A stretch of 64,000 nucleotides of DNA from an uncultured Ruminococcus sp. (GCA_947627175.1 CANQVA010000006.1:62001-126000), one strand, 5' to 3'; shown: positions 25,992 to 35,349, numbered from the stretch's first letter. Made by a program: numbers and translations. The notes: generated by a model not told the origin, from the sequence alone.

Positions 25992-28400
25992 TTATTTTAA
26001 ATGCCAGATATTTTCTGCATATTCCGTAACTGCACGGTCTGCGGAGAAGATACCCGCACCAGCAATATTATTAAGTGACATTTTAGCCCACTTCATAGTA
26101 TCCTGATAGCACTCTGTTGTATATTTCTGTGCTCTTCTGTAATCATCGAAATCAGCAAGAACCATATACGGGTCACGGTCTTTAAGTGAATTTGCAACAT
26201 CATTGAAAGTACAGCCGTTAATTCCGTGATACATACGTTCAATAGCCTCATGAATAAGCGGATTGTTGTTGAAATATTCTTCAGGCTTGTAACCGCTTGC
26301 TTTAAGGGCATTAACTTCTTCTGTTTTCATACCGAAGATAATATTATTGCCTTCTCCTGCTGCTTCATTTATTTCGATGTTTGCACCGTCAAGAGTACCG
26401 AGAGTAATCGCACCGTTAAGCATGAATTTCATATTGCCTGTACCTGATGCTTCTGTACCTGCAAGTGAAATCTGTTCTGAAATTTCTGATGCCGGCATAA
26501 GTGCTTCAGAGATAGTTACACAGTAATTTTCAAGGAATACAACCTGCAACTTCTGATTGATTCGTGGATTCTTTCTGATTTCCTCCGAAATAGCCCATAT
26601 CAATTTTATAATCTGTTTTGCAAGGTAGTAACCCGGGGCAGCCTTTGCGGCGAAAATATATGTCTTCGGCACAAATTCGGCACTTGGGTTATTGAGGAGA
26701 TAAGAATAATCAGCAAGTATATTCATAACATTAAGGTGCTGTCTCTTGTATTCATGGAGACGTTTTACCTGAACATCAAATATACTGTCGGGATTAAGAA
26801 TAATACCCGTTTTGCTCTTGACTTTCTTTGCAAATTTTTCCTTGTTCTCTCTCTTTACGGCAACGAGTTTTTCAAGGACTGTTTCATCATTTTCAAATGC
26901 CCTGAACTTTTCAAGTTCTGCACCGTCCTTTATGAACTTTGTACCGATAGTTTCGCTGAGAAGGTCTGTAAGCCCCTTATTTGACTGATAGAGCCATCTT
27001 CTGTAAGCGATACCGTTTGTAACATTCTTGAACTTTTCGGGAGTGTTTTCAAATTCATCGTGGAATACAGATTCCTTGATAATTTCCGAATGGAGTTTTG
27101 AAACACCGTTTACACTATGTGAAACAGCGACACAAAGAGTAGCCATATGAATTTGATTGTCTTTGATGATAGACATACTTGTTGTCTTTGCACTGTCATG
27201 ACCGTTGCTTTCCATAAGTGACTGACAGTATCTGTTGTTGATTTCAACGATAATAGAGAAGATTCTCGGAATTACTGTTCTTACAAGGTTTACATCCCAT
27301 TTTTCAAGAGCTTCAGCCATAACTGTATGGTTTGTATATGCGAATGTTCTTGTAACAATATCCCATGACTTTTCCCACGTGTAACCGCAGTCGTCAAGGA
27401 GTATTCTCATAAGTTCGGGGATAGCAAGTGTCGGGTGTGTATCGTTTATGTGAATAGCAACTTTGTCGGCAAGATTTTCAAGAGTGCCATAAACGTTCAT
27501 GTGATTATTTACAATATCACCGATTGATGCGGCACAGAGGAAATACTGCTGACGAAGACGGAGTGATTTTCCTTCGGGGTGATTGTCATTAGGATAAAGG
27601 ATTTTTGAAATAGCGTTTGCAATTGCATTCTGATTTATAGCTTTGTCATAGAATCCCTGATTGAACATTTCCATATCAAATCCCGGAGCTTTTGCAGACC
27701 AGAGACGAAGAACAGAAACGCCCTCAGAACCGTAACCCGAAACGTACATATCATAAGGAGTAGCAACAACAGTACTGTAATTTACGTGGGAAATGTAGTG
27801 ATACTGATTATCCCAGTATTCCTGCAAATCGCCCTCAAAATGAACATCAATTGAAAGTTCGGGCTTTGGAACGAGCCATACAGAACCGCCCGGGAGCCAG
27901 TTGTCGGGGAGTTCAGTCTGCCAGCCGTCCTGAAGTTTCTGCTGGAAAATACCGTATTCATAACAGATAGAATAGCCCATTGCAGGGAAACCGGTAGTTG
28001 CAAGAGCGTCAAGATAGCAAGCCGCAAGACGACCAAGACCGCCATTTCCAAGACCTGCATCGGGTTCTTGTTCATATATTTTGTCAAGGTTTATGCCTGA
28101 ATGTGCAAGCAGTTCCTTAACGTCGTCAACAAGTCCGAGGTTGTAGAGGTTTGTTTTGAGGGAGCGTCCCATAAGAAACTCCATTGAGAGATAATAAATC
28201 TGTTTCCCTCCGACTGAGTTCGTATGATTTATGAATCCCTGTCTTTTCTGACCGAGAATTTCTACAATAATAGCAGAAAGAACATGATAAACCTGCCTGT
28301 CAGATGCCTCTTCGGGGGATACGCTGTATAAAGCATGAAGCTTTTCAGGGAATGCTTGTTTAATTTTTTCCATAAGTGGATTAACCTGTTTGTTTGACAT
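25992..28400 (-). CDS. glgP: Glycogen/alpha-glucan phosphorylase (GT35)
   Basis: This 802-residue phosphorylase releases glucose 1-phosphate from alpha-1,4-glucan ends. The pyridoxal-phosphate lysine lies in Glu-Ala-Ser-Gly-Thr-Gly-Asn-Met-Lys-Phe near residue 650. The N-terminal domain carries Leu-Ser-Met-Glu-Phe-Leu-Met-Gly-Arg and Gly-Asn-Gly-Gly-Leu-Gly-Arg-Leu-Ala. The length is normal for the bacterial family. Start ATG is preceded by GGAG at 28408-28411 (minus strand). With the GH13 enzyme downstream and the sugar ABC ATPase elsewhere in the window it belongs to storage-glucan or maltodextrin use. Confidence 0.96.
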   Translation of the reverse strand: MSNKQVNPLMEKIKQAFPEKLHALYSVSPEEASDRQVYHVLSAIIVEILGQKRQGFINHTNSVGGKQIYYLSMEFLMGRSLKTNLYNLGLVDDVKELLAHSGINLDKIYEQEPDAGLGNGGLGRLAACYLDALATTGFPAMGYSICYEYGIFQQKLQDGWQTELPDNWLPGGSVWLVPKPELSIDVHFEGDLQEYWDNQYHYISHVNYSTVVATPYDMYVSGYGSEGVSVLRLWSAKAPGFDMEMFNQGFYDKAINQNAIANAISKILYPNDNHPEGKSLRLRQQYFLCAASIGDIVNNHMNVYGTLENLADKVAIHINDTHPTLAIPELMRILLDDCGYTWEKSWDIVTRTFAYTNHTVMAEALEKWDVNLVRTVIPRIFSIIVEINNRYCQSLMESNGHDSAKTTSMSIIKDNQIHMATLCVAVSHSVNGVSKLHSEIIKESVFHDEFENTPEKFKNVTNGIAYRRWLYQSNKGLTDLLSETIGTKFIKDGAELEKFRAFENDETVLEKLVAVKRENKEKFAKKVKSKTGIILNPDSIFDVQVKRLHEYKRQHLNVMNILADYSYLLNNPSAEFVPKTYIFAAKAAPGYYLAKQIIKLIWAISEEIRKNPRINQKLQVVFLENYCVTISEALMPASEISEQISLAGTEASGTGNMKFMLNGAITLGTLDGANIEINEAAGEGNNIIFGMKTEEVNALKASGYKPEEYFNNNPLIHEAIERMYHGINGCTFNDVANSLKDRDPYMVLADFDDYRRAQKYTTECYQDTMKWAKMSLNNIAGAGIFSADRAVTEYAENIWHLK

Positions 28401-28519
28401 AATTATTCTCCAATCTGCCGTATATAACGGCTGTATTACTTATAGTAAATTATTTACCATGATTTACTGATGGTTTATATAGAAATCAGGGAAATAACTT
28501 TACACTCGGTATATTAACT

Positions 28520-28548
28520 ATTTTACCATGTTTCTGAATTTTTTTCAA
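28520..28548 (-). promoter_or_regulatory. glgP promoter
   Basis: On the minus strand TTGAAA (28543-28548) and TAAAAT (28520-28525) have a 17-base spacer. The resulting leader is about 115 bases. The rest of the divergent region 28401-28860 is AT-rich and shows no open reading frame. Confidence 0.55.
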
Positions 28549-28766
28549 TTGTATATTTCAACAAATATTTATCAACGAAATATACATATTACAAAAAAAT
28601 CACATTAAAAGTAGACAAAATTCAATAAAAGTCTATAAATTACAAATTTCCAAATTCCCACAAGGAAATATATATTTTTTTTCTGTTCAAAAAAAATGTC
28701 TGTAAAGGCAATATGTGATGAGTAAATAAAAAAATAAAGTAAAATATTAAAAAATATCAGAAATAT

Positions 28767-28795
28767 TTGAAATCTCTGTAAATATGTGTTATAAT
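28767..28795 (+). promoter_or_regulatory. Promoter of the signal-peptidase-like gene
   Basis: TTGAAA (28767-28772) and TATAAT (28790-28795) have a 17-base spacer, 65 bases before the ATG. Confidence 0.65.
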
Positions 28796-28860
28796 AAGAC
28801 TATGTTAAATTTTGATTCGGATAAATCGGCTGAAAATAATGAAAAAGGACGGGTTTACTT

Positions 28861-30057
28861 ATGAAGAAGAAAAAAAGATTTTCCATATTGAAATGTTTTA
28901 TATCAATTATATGCGTGATTTTTATTGCGGTAACGATTGCAATAAATGTCTTTTATTCGCAGAATAAAACTCCGAATATTCTCGGGAGATATTTTTACAT
29001 CGTCACAGAAAATGATACAAACGGCATAAGCGACGTAACGCCGGGGGCTGCAATTATTGCAAAGGACGCATCTAATATAAGCATAGCACAGAAAGACCTT
29101 GTTCTTTGTTATCCTGCCGGCGACCCTAACAATTTACGTCTTTGCGGAATATACAATATAATTACGGGCGATGACGGAATAGAAAAGTATCAGACTTATT
29201 ACGACGGTCATGAAGATAATACAGACCTTATCACAAAGGAAAAAATTGCCGCAGTCTGCACAGGTTATCCCGAAAGTACAGAACTTGGAATATTTATTAC
29301 ATTTACAAGAAGCATTCCGGGAATAGTTGCGGAACTTATTATTCCGTGTATAATTCTGCTTGTATTCTTTATTTCAAGAATGTCCGCAAAAGAAGAAGAG
29401 GAAGAATATGAAAGTCCTGATTTTTCAGATGATACTCCTAAAAAGTCAGGAAATAAAAAAACTGCCTCAAAATCTCCTGCACCTCTTTTTGAACCGTCGC
29501 AGGAAACACAGTCAAGCGGTGAACTTGAACGCAAAAAAATGTCAATCGCAGAAAATTTCAGTCAGAAAAAAGTCAATCCTGATTCACCGTATCAGAAAGA
29601 AAAAGAACGCACAATGCAGTTTAAGGCGGCAACTCGTCCCGATAACGCAAAAGGACGTGTTTCGCCTGCTCCTACAGCCGACGATATAAGAGAAGATATC
29701 CGCAGAAAAAATGAATATGAGGGGGCTCACGTCAAGAAAGTTGAGAAACTTGAAAGAGTTGAAAGACCTGAAAGAATTGAAAGACCTGAACCCCAAACAA
29801 TAAAAAATGAAATCATTGACAATACGGGAATTATTCCTACTGCTCAGATTGCTGAAATGTCGAAAAATGCCGAAGCGTCAAGAAGTACGGTATCAGAAGT
29901 AAAGGCTGCTGCTCCAAAATCTGCCCCTAAAAGCAGTTCGCCCGATATTTCAGATATTATAAGCAAATCAGAGGCAAACAAGCGAAAGAGAAACGCTTCA
30001 AATATGTCTGTTGATGAACTGCTTAAAATCATTGAAGAAGAAAAGAAAAAGCTGTAA
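28861..30057 (+). CDS. Membrane protein with a signal-peptidase-like extracellular region
   Basis: This 398-residue protein has a Lys-rich start, one membrane helix (about residues 9-28), and an outside segment of about 130 residues. A second helix (about 150-171) and a long charged cytoplasmic tail follow. The outside segment has the spacing of S26 signal peptidases (Pro-Gly-Ala-Ala-Ile-Ile-Ala-Lys, then Gln-Lys-Asp-Leu-Val-Leu-Cys-Tyr). The Ser-x-Met that would supply the catalytic Ser is not recognisable, so activity is doubtful. The tail begins with a Glu run and has short Glu-Arg repeats (about 300-315) that look disordered. A good RBS (AAAAAGGACGGG) precedes the ATG. Alone in its unit: promoter before, terminator after. 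Function not known. Confidence 0.6.
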   Translation: MKKKKRFSILKCFISIICVIFIAVTIAINVFYSQNKTPNILGRYFYIVTENDTNGISDVTPGAAIIAKDASNISIAQKDLVLCYPAGDPNNLRLCGIYNIITGDDGIEKYQTYYDGHEDNTDLITKEKIAAVCTGYPESTELGIFITFTRSIPGIVAELIIPCIILLVFFISRMSAKEEEEEYESPDFSDDTPKKSGNKKTASKSPAPLFEPSQETQSSGELERKKMSIAENFSQKKVNPDSPYQKEKERTMQFKAATRPDNAKGRVSPAPTADDIREDIRRKNEYEGAHVKKVEKLERVERPERIERPEPQTIKNEIIDNTGIIPTAQIAEMSKNAEASRSTVSEVKAAAPKSAPKSSSPDISDIISKSEANKRKRNASNMSVDELLKIIEEEKKKL

Positions 30058-30059
30058 TT

Positions 30060-30086
30060 AAAGGGACTGCTGTGGCAGTCCTTTTT
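30060..30086 (+). terminator. Terminator after the signal-peptidase-like gene
   Basis: GGACTGC and GCAGTCC form a 7-bp stem with loop TGTG followed by TTTTT. Confidence 0.85.
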
Positions 30087-30162
30087 CACTCTGAATAATA
30101 GAAACAAAACCGCAGATAATTATTATATCACATTTTTATAGAAATTTATGATTGTTAATAGC

Positions 30163-30191
30163 TTGACAAATTATACCTGATTATGTATAAT
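30163..30191 (+). promoter_or_regulatory. Consensus promoter of the first cyclophilin-like gene
   Basis: Perfect TTGACA (30163-30168) and TATAAT (30186-30191) with 17 bases between. The predicted transcript starts near 30198, which rules out the upstream in-frame ATG at 30183 as the start. Confidence 0.8.
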
Positions 30192-30245
30192 ATAATATTA
30201 TATTATAGTTATTATAATATCACTAAAAATGAAAGACGTGAACAA

Positions 30246-31043
30246 ATGAAAAATACCGGAAACAGAAGTTTCATGAAAACACTTATAATATTGATGGTTG
30301 GAATGGGACTGATTACTCTTGCACTTATGTTCATGGAAAATGTCAGAGATAATAATAATACTTATATCACGATTGATGTTGACAGCCTTGAACTTGTTCA
30401 GCTTGAAGAACCGCAGGAAAATGACCCTATAGCAATAGTAGAAACAACTCTTGGTGAAATACGTTTTGTGTTGTATCCGCAATATTGTCCGAATGCCGTC
30501 AAAAATTTTACAGACCTTGCCGAAAGCGGATATTATGACAACACATATTTCTATAATTCTGACAGCGGAGTTTACTCTTCAGCAGGTTCAAAGAAAAAAG
30601 ACGGCAGTTTCAACAGCGGTGATGCCTGCGAAAGAATAGAACGTGAGCTTAATCAGAATTTATGGAGTTTCAAGGGTGCTGTATGTTGTACCACTACCGA
30701 CTATGAACGCACTTTCAAGGAAAAACTCTTCGGCGGGGGAACTTATTATTGTGGTAGTCGGCTGAATTTTATCAACACAATAGATTTTACCGACGAACTC
30801 AAAGAACAATTGCGTGCTTCCGATACAAGCGAAAAACTTGTTGAAGCCTTTATAGAAAAAGGAGGAGTGCCTAATTTTTCACAGCAAATGACGGTAATAG
30901 GGCAGGTTTATAAGGGAATGGATGTAGTTGAAAAACTTGCTTCTCTTGAATCTTCCGATAATGGGAATTATAAAGTTCCAAATGATGATATAATGATTAT
31001 TTCCGTAAAAACAGGAACATATTCCGCAGACGAAAAGGAATAA
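30246..31043 (+). CDS. Membrane-anchored divergent cyclophilin-like protein
   Basis: This protein of about 265 residues has an N-terminal membrane helix (about residues 12-28) and an extracytoplasmic cyclophilin-type domain. Recognisable pieces are Thr-Thr-Leu-Gly-Glu-Ile-Arg-Phe, Cys-Pro-Asn-Ala-Val-Lys-Asn-Phe, Gly-Tyr-Tyr-Asp-Asn-Thr and the late Val-Ile-Gly-Gln-Val-Tyr-Lys-Gly-Met-Asp-Val-Val. The central part that holds the catalytic Arg and the Phe-Met-x-Gly-Gly-Asp motif in normal peptidyl-prolyl isomerases is replaced by unrelated sequence with several Cys. It may be an inactive chaperone-like relative. Start chosen at the ATG 30246 because the promoter overlaps the earlier one; the ribosome site is weak. 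Confidence 0.75.
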   Translation: MKNTGNRSFMKTLIILMVGMGLITLALMFMENVRDNNNTYITIDVDSLELVQLEEPQENDPIAIVETTLGEIRFVLYPQYCPNAVKNFTDLAESGYYDNTYFYNSDSGVYSSAGSKKKDGSFNSGDACERIERELNQNLWSFKGAVCCTTTDYERTFKEKLFGGGTYYCGSRLNFINTIDFTDELKEQLRASDTSEKLVEAFIEKGGVPNFSQQMTVIGQVYKGMDVVEKLASLESSDNGNYKVPNDDIMIISVKTGTYSADEKE

Positions 31044-31160
31044 TAATAATTCAGGTCGTTTTTGCTTTACTATAGAATAAAAAATTACGGCATTTTAGAG
31101 TAAATATTATTCGTTTTTGTTATTGCTTTTCCCGTTTGTTACAAATTTATTCGGAAAGTA

Positions 31161-31189
31161 TTTACAAATCAAGAATAATGTTGTATAAT
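31161..31189 (+). promoter_or_regulatory. Promoter of the tandem cyclophilin gene
   Basis: TTTACA (31161-31166) and TATAAT (31184-31189) with a 17-base spacer, about 85 bases before the ATG. Confidence 0.6.
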
Positions 31190-31274
31190 AATTAAGTTGA
31201 ATTATATTTGTTATTCAAAACTGTACTTTATGTACATTAAAATTTTTTGAAATTTTTAAGGAGTGCAACAACGT

Positions 31275-32867
31275 ATGTTAAAAAAAGTATTGGCTGTTCT
31301 TATGTGTACATTTACATTTGCGTCGGCTTTTTCGTCGTGTGGTAAAGAACCGGAAATAGTTGAAAATTCAAATGAAGAATCTGTTGACAATTCTTCACAG
31401 TCAAGTGTACAGGTAGCTAATTTTACTGCTCCCGAAAAAGGAGATACAATTATTACAATGAACATAAAGGACTATGGAACGGTTAAAATAAGACTTTTCC
31501 CCGAATATGCAGACAAAGGCGTTGAAAATTTCATCGGTCTTGCAGAAAAGGGTTATTATGATGGTCTTACTTTCCACAGAGTAATAAACGATTTTATGAT
31601 TCAAGGCGGAGACCCCGAAGGTACGGGACGTGGCGGTGAATCAATATGGGGCGGAAAGTTTGACGGCGGTACAGACCCGCATCTTATTCATGCGGCAGGT
31701 GCTCTTGCATATGCAAACAGTGGTGCTACTTCAACAAATGGAAGTCAGTTTTATATAGTCACAGGTAAAGTATGTACCGAAAATGATATTGAACAATATA
31801 GGTCATCAGGTTATAATATATCTGAAGAGGCTGAAAAAATTTACACGACAGCAGGCGGTACACCTTATCTTGACGGTGCATACACTGTTTTCGGTCAGGT
31901 CTATGAGGGACTTGACATAATATTCAAAATACAACAAGTTGCTACTGATGCTAATGACAAACCGACACAGGACGTTATAATGGAATCAGTTACAGTTGAC
32001 AAATACGACGGCGAAGAAATTAAATGGTATATCAGCGATTATGACGGTTATGACGAACAGTCCGAACCTGAAGAAAATACTTTACCTCCCGAAGAAGTAG
32101 CTGTTGAAAATTTTTCGGATATTAAAGAGGGCGATAAAGTAATAAGCATGAATATCAAGGACTATGGCGAAGTAAAATTCAGACTTTTCCCCGAATATGC
32201 CGACAAAGGCGTTGAAAATTTCATCGGTCTTGCGGAACAGGGTTATTATGATGGGCTTACTTTCCACAGAGTAATAAATGATTTCATGATTCAGGGCGGC
32301 GACCCCGAAGGAACAGGCATGGGCGGAGAATCCATGTGGGGCGGAAGTTTTGACGGCGGTACAGACCCGCATCTTATTCATGCGGCAGGTGCAGTTGCAT
32401 ATGCAAATAGCGGTTCAACTTCAACAGACGGAAGTCAGTTCTATATTGTTACAGGAGAAGTATATTCAAAGGAAGATTTGGAACAATATAAAAACTATGG
32501 CTACAACTTCTCAGATGAAGCAATGGAAATATATTCGACAGCAGGCGGTACTCCTTGGCTTGACGGAGCTTACACAATTTTCGGTCAGGTTTATGACGGT
32601 CTTGACATAATTTTTGAAATTCAGAAAACTGAAACAGATGAAAGCGACAAGCCTATTGAAGATGTTATAATTGAGTCTGTTAAAGTCGGTGAATATGACG
32701 GCGGTCAGGTGCGTTGGTATATTTCCGATTACAGCGGTTCTTCATCGGAAACTCCGGTAAGCGGAGAAACAGAAAGTTCTGTAAGTGAAGAAACAGCAGA
32801 AACAGAAAGTTCTGTAATTGAAGAAACGGCAGAAACAGAAACGTCCGCAGAGGAATCACCGGTATAA
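31275..32867 (+). CDS. Lipoprotein with two tandem cyclophilin-type peptidyl-prolyl isomerase domains
   Basis: This protein of about 530 residues starts at the ATG 31275 with GGAG at 31260-31263. The signal peptide ends at a lipobox (Phe-Ser-Ser-Cys, Cys22), so it is surface-anchored. Two nearly identical cyclophilin domains follow (about residues 55-225 and 285-470). Each carries Phe-His-Arg-Val-Ile-Asn-Asp-Phe-Met-Ile-Gln-Gly-Gly-Asp, which includes the catalytic Arg, so both should catalyse proline isomerisation in exported proteins. An acidic linker separates them, and the C-terminus consists of Ser/Glu/Thr repeats. The DNA of the two domains is also very similar (compare 31483-31700 with 32183-32400), indicating an internal duplication. 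Confidence 0.9.
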   Translation: MLKKVLAVLMCTFTFASAFSSCGKEPEIVENSNEESVDNSSQSSVQVANFTAPEKGDTIITMNIKDYGTVKIRLFPEYADKGVENFIGLAEKGYYDGLTFHRVINDFMIQGGDPEGTGRGGESIWGGKFDGGTDPHLIHAAGALAYANSGATSTNGSQFYIVTGKVCTENDIEQYRSSGYNISEEAEKIYTTAGGTPYLDGAYTVFGQVYEGLDIIFKIQQVATDANDKPTQDVIMESVTVDKYDGEEIKWYISDYDGYDEQSEPEENTLPPEEVAVENFSDIKEGDKVISMNIKDYGEVKFRLFPEYADKGVENFIGLAEQGYYDGLTFHRVINDFMIQGGDPEGTGMGGESMWGGSFDGGTDPHLIHAAGAVAYANSGSTSTDGSQFYIVTGEVYSKEDLEQYKNYGYNFSDEAMEIYSTAGGTPWLDGAYTIFGQVYDGLDIIFEIQKTETDESDKPIEDVIIESVKVGEYDGGQVRWYISDYSGSSSETPVSGETESSVSEETAETESSVIEETAETETSAEESPV

Positions 32868-32975
32868 ATATATTTTAAATAATTATGCTTGTGTGTGGCA
32901 GTACGTATTATTTACGTATATAAAGATATTCAGGAACAAATAAAAAATTTCCTGAGAAATAAGGAGAGAGTATAT

Positions 32976-34439
32976 TTGGATAAATTTGTTATCAAGGGTG
33001 GTCGCCGTCTTAGCGGTGAAGTAATTATAAGCGGTGCTAAAAATGCCGCCGTAGCTATTATTCCGGCAGTAATTCTTTCAGATGAACCGTGTTACATTGA
33101 AAATGTTCCGTCAATAAGTGATGTGAAAATAAGTCTTACTATTCTGAAAGAAATGGGTGCTGAAGTTACAAGCATCGGAAAAGAGGCGTACAGAATAGAC
33201 CCCACTACAATTGACAGATTCTGCGTTCCGTATGAAACAGCAAGAAAAATGCGTGCGTCATATTATTTTCTCGGTGCTTTGTTGGGAAAATACAACAAGG
33301 CAAGAGTTTCAATGCCGGGTGGCTGTTCTCTTGGCAGTCGTCCAATTGACCAACATTTGAAGGCTTTTTCACTTCTCGGTGCAGATTATACACTTAGTCA
33401 AGGCATGGTTGACCTTAAAGCAGATGAACTGAAAGGAAATCAGATTTTCCTTGATGTAATTTCAGTAGGGGCTACAATAAATGCCGTTCTCGCCGCTGTT
33501 AAGGCAAAGGGACTTACAGTCATTGAAAATGCGGCAAAAGAACCTCATGTGGTTGACGTTGCAAATTTCCTTAATTCAATGGGTGCAAATATCATGGGTG
33601 CAGGTACGGACGTTATTAAAATAAAAGGTGTTGAACATCTTCATGGCACTCGTTATTCTGTTATTCCCGACCAGATTGAAGCAGGAACTTTTATGATTGC
33701 TGCCGCAGCTACAAAGGGCGATATATTGATAAAAAATGTTATTCCGAAACATCTTGAATCAATCACCAAAAAACTTGAAAAAATCGGCGTGAATATTGAA
33801 TCATACGACGACAGTATGAGAATATGGGTTGATGGCCCTCTTGTAAAGGCAAATGTAAAGACTTCTCCTCACCCGGGATTCCCGACCGATATGCAACCAC
33901 AAATTGCAACACTTCTTACTCTTGCAGAAGGTACAAGCATCATAACAGAAGGAATATGGGATAGACGTTTCCGCTATGTTGACGAATTAAGACGTATGGG
34001 TGCGGATATTACCGTAAACGGCACTGTTGCACTTATTGAGGGTAGCCGTGAACTTATAGGAGCACCTGTAAAGGCTTGTGACCTCAGAGCAGGAGCGGCG
34101 TTAATTATTGCTGGACTTGCCGCAAACGGTATTACTGAAATTGAAGATATATATCACATTGAGAGAGGCTATGACAAAATGGAAGTCAAGCTGAATAAAA
34201 TAGGTGCTGATATAAAAAAGGTATCTGTTCCGGACGAATTCCCCGACGAAATTATTGAAGAAATTCCGGAAGAAATTTATGAAGAAATTCCCGATGAAGT
34301 TCATGAAGAAATCACAGAAGAAACTCCCGAAGATATTCATGAAGAAATCACAGAAGAAATTACCGAAGAAATCCCCGAAGAAATCCCGGAAAACGATGAA
34401 AATACAGTCATAGTAAAAAAAAATGCGAAAGCAGTTTAG
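32976..34439 (+). CDS. murA: UDP-N-acetylglucosamine 1-carboxyvinyltransferase with acidic tail
   Basis: This 487-residue enzyme transfers enolpyruvate from PEP to UDP-GlcNAc, the first committed step of peptidoglycan synthesis. Lys22-Asn23 (Gly-Ala-Lys-Asn-Ala) and the active-site Cys117 (Pro-Gly-Gly-Cys-Ser-Leu-Gly) are present, so it should be fosfomycin-type sensitive. The start is a TTG at 32976 with AGGAGAG at 32962-32968; the in-frame extension to 32889 has no ribosome site. The core ends near residue 417, the usual MurA length. Beyond it is a tail of about 70 residues of Glu, Ile, Pro and Thr in short repeats (Glu-Glu-Ile-Pro/Thr-Glu), ending in a basic Val-Lys-Lys-Asn-Ala-Lys. Such a tail is not part of the standard enzyme. 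Confidence 0.93.
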   Translation: MDKFVIKGGRRLSGEVIISGAKNAAVAIIPAVILSDEPCYIENVPSISDVKISLTILKEMGAEVTSIGKEAYRIDPTTIDRFCVPYETARKMRASYYFLGALLGKYNKARVSMPGGCSLGSRPIDQHLKAFSLLGADYTLSQGMVDLKADELKGNQIFLDVISVGATINAVLAAVKAKGLTVIENAAKEPHVVDVANFLNSMGANIMGAGTDVIKIKGVEHLHGTRYSVIPDQIEAGTFMIAAAATKGDILIKNVIPKHLESITKKLEKIGVNIESYDDSMRIWVDGPLVKANVKTSPHPGFPTDMQPQIATLLTLAEGTSIITEGIWDRRFRYVDELRRMGADITVNGTVALIEGSRELIGAPVKACDLRAGAALIIAGLAANGITEIEDIYHIERGYDKMEVKLNKIGADIKKVSVPDEFPDEIIEEIPEEIYEEIPDEVHEEITEETPEDIHEEITEEITEEIPEEIPENDENTVIVKKNAKAV

Positions 34440-34453
34440 TATGATATGAAAAC

Positions 34454-34485
34454 AAAAGACGGAGAAAAAAACTCCGTCTTTTTTT
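34454..34485. terminator. Terminator between murA and psd
   Basis: AAGACGGAG (34456-34464) and CTCCGTCTT (34472-34480) form a 9-bp stem followed by TTTTT. It closes murA and, on the other strand, lies at the psd stop. Confidence 0.85.
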
Positions 34486-35344
34486 ATACTGAAATTCCTA
34501 CTTTTTCGCCGTAGTGTACGACAGTTTCAAAGCCGTCCCTTGTGTTTCTGAGAATATCGGAATCGGGGCGTATTCTGTCTTTTTCAAAAAGCTGAACTAT
34601 AGTTGAACCGCCGAATTTGAACATTCCTTTTTCTTCACCCTTTATGAAATTGTATTCTCCGTGGTAATTGCAGATTCTTCCCACCATCATAGCACCAAAT
34701 TCAATTTGCACAACATCTCCGAAATTATCCGTATGCATAATTGTATATTCACGGCAGTTTCTTTTGTATATATTATATTTTTTCAGGGCAACAGGATTTA
34801 CTGTATGAAGTTCACCCAAAATAAATATATTGTCAGTTTTTATTCCGTCATCAATATAACAGTAACGATGATAATCATCAACTTCAAGACGGTAAATAAG
34901 ACAATAACCGCCTTCATATCTTCTTGCAAGAAATTCATTTTTCAGAATATCGGAAATTCTGTAAAGTGAGTTTTTTATTTTGAATATACTGTTTCTTTTT
35001 ATTTTGTATGCGGTCATTTTTGAATCACACGGGCTTATCAGATGTTTCTGATTATAATCAACAGGGCGTTTTCCGGGTTTTATTTTTCTTGTGAAAAATT
35101 CATTGTATGAACTGAAATTTTTCATTATATATTGTGATGTATCAATATTATTATTCTCTATAAACGATTTAATCAGAGGTTTTGAAAATGGTGAATCCAT
35201 ATATTTTCCGGCAGTTTTTGAGATAATCGGAGAAGTAAGCATTTTAAGGATAATTCTGCCGGAAATTGTTCCGTAAAGTTTTTCAAGGGTCTGATTTTGT
35301 TTTTGATTTGTGGCGATTATTTCGCCGTTTCTTTTTTTAATCAT
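34484..35344 (-). CDS. psd: Phosphatidylserine decarboxylase proenzyme
   Basis: This 286-residue proenzyme converts phosphatidylserine to phosphatidylethanolamine at the membrane. The self-cleavage site is Gly-Gly-Ser-Thr with Ser247 as the residue that becomes the pyruvoyl group, leaving a C-terminal alpha chain of about 40 residues. Family motifs His-Arg-Tyr-Cys-Tyr and Pro-Cys-Asp-Ser-Lys are also present. It starts five bases after the stop of the dehydratase-like gene, suggesting the last position in a three-gene operon with the activase. Confidence 0.92.
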   Translation of the reverse strand: MIKKRNGEIIATNQKQNQTLEKLYGTISGRIILKMLTSPIISKTAGKYMDSPFSKPLIKSFIENNNIDTSQYIMKNFSSYNEFFTRKIKPGKRPVDYNQKHLISPCDSKMTAYKIKRNSIFKIKNSLYRISDILKNEFLARRYEGGYCLIYRLEVDDYHRYCYIDDGIKTDNIFILGELHTVNPVALKKYNIYKRNCREYTIMHTDNFGDVVQIEFGAMMVGRICNYHGEYNFIKGEEKGMFKFGGSTIVQLFEKDRIRPDSDILRNTRDGFETVVHYGEKVGISV

Positions 35345-35349
35345 AATAA

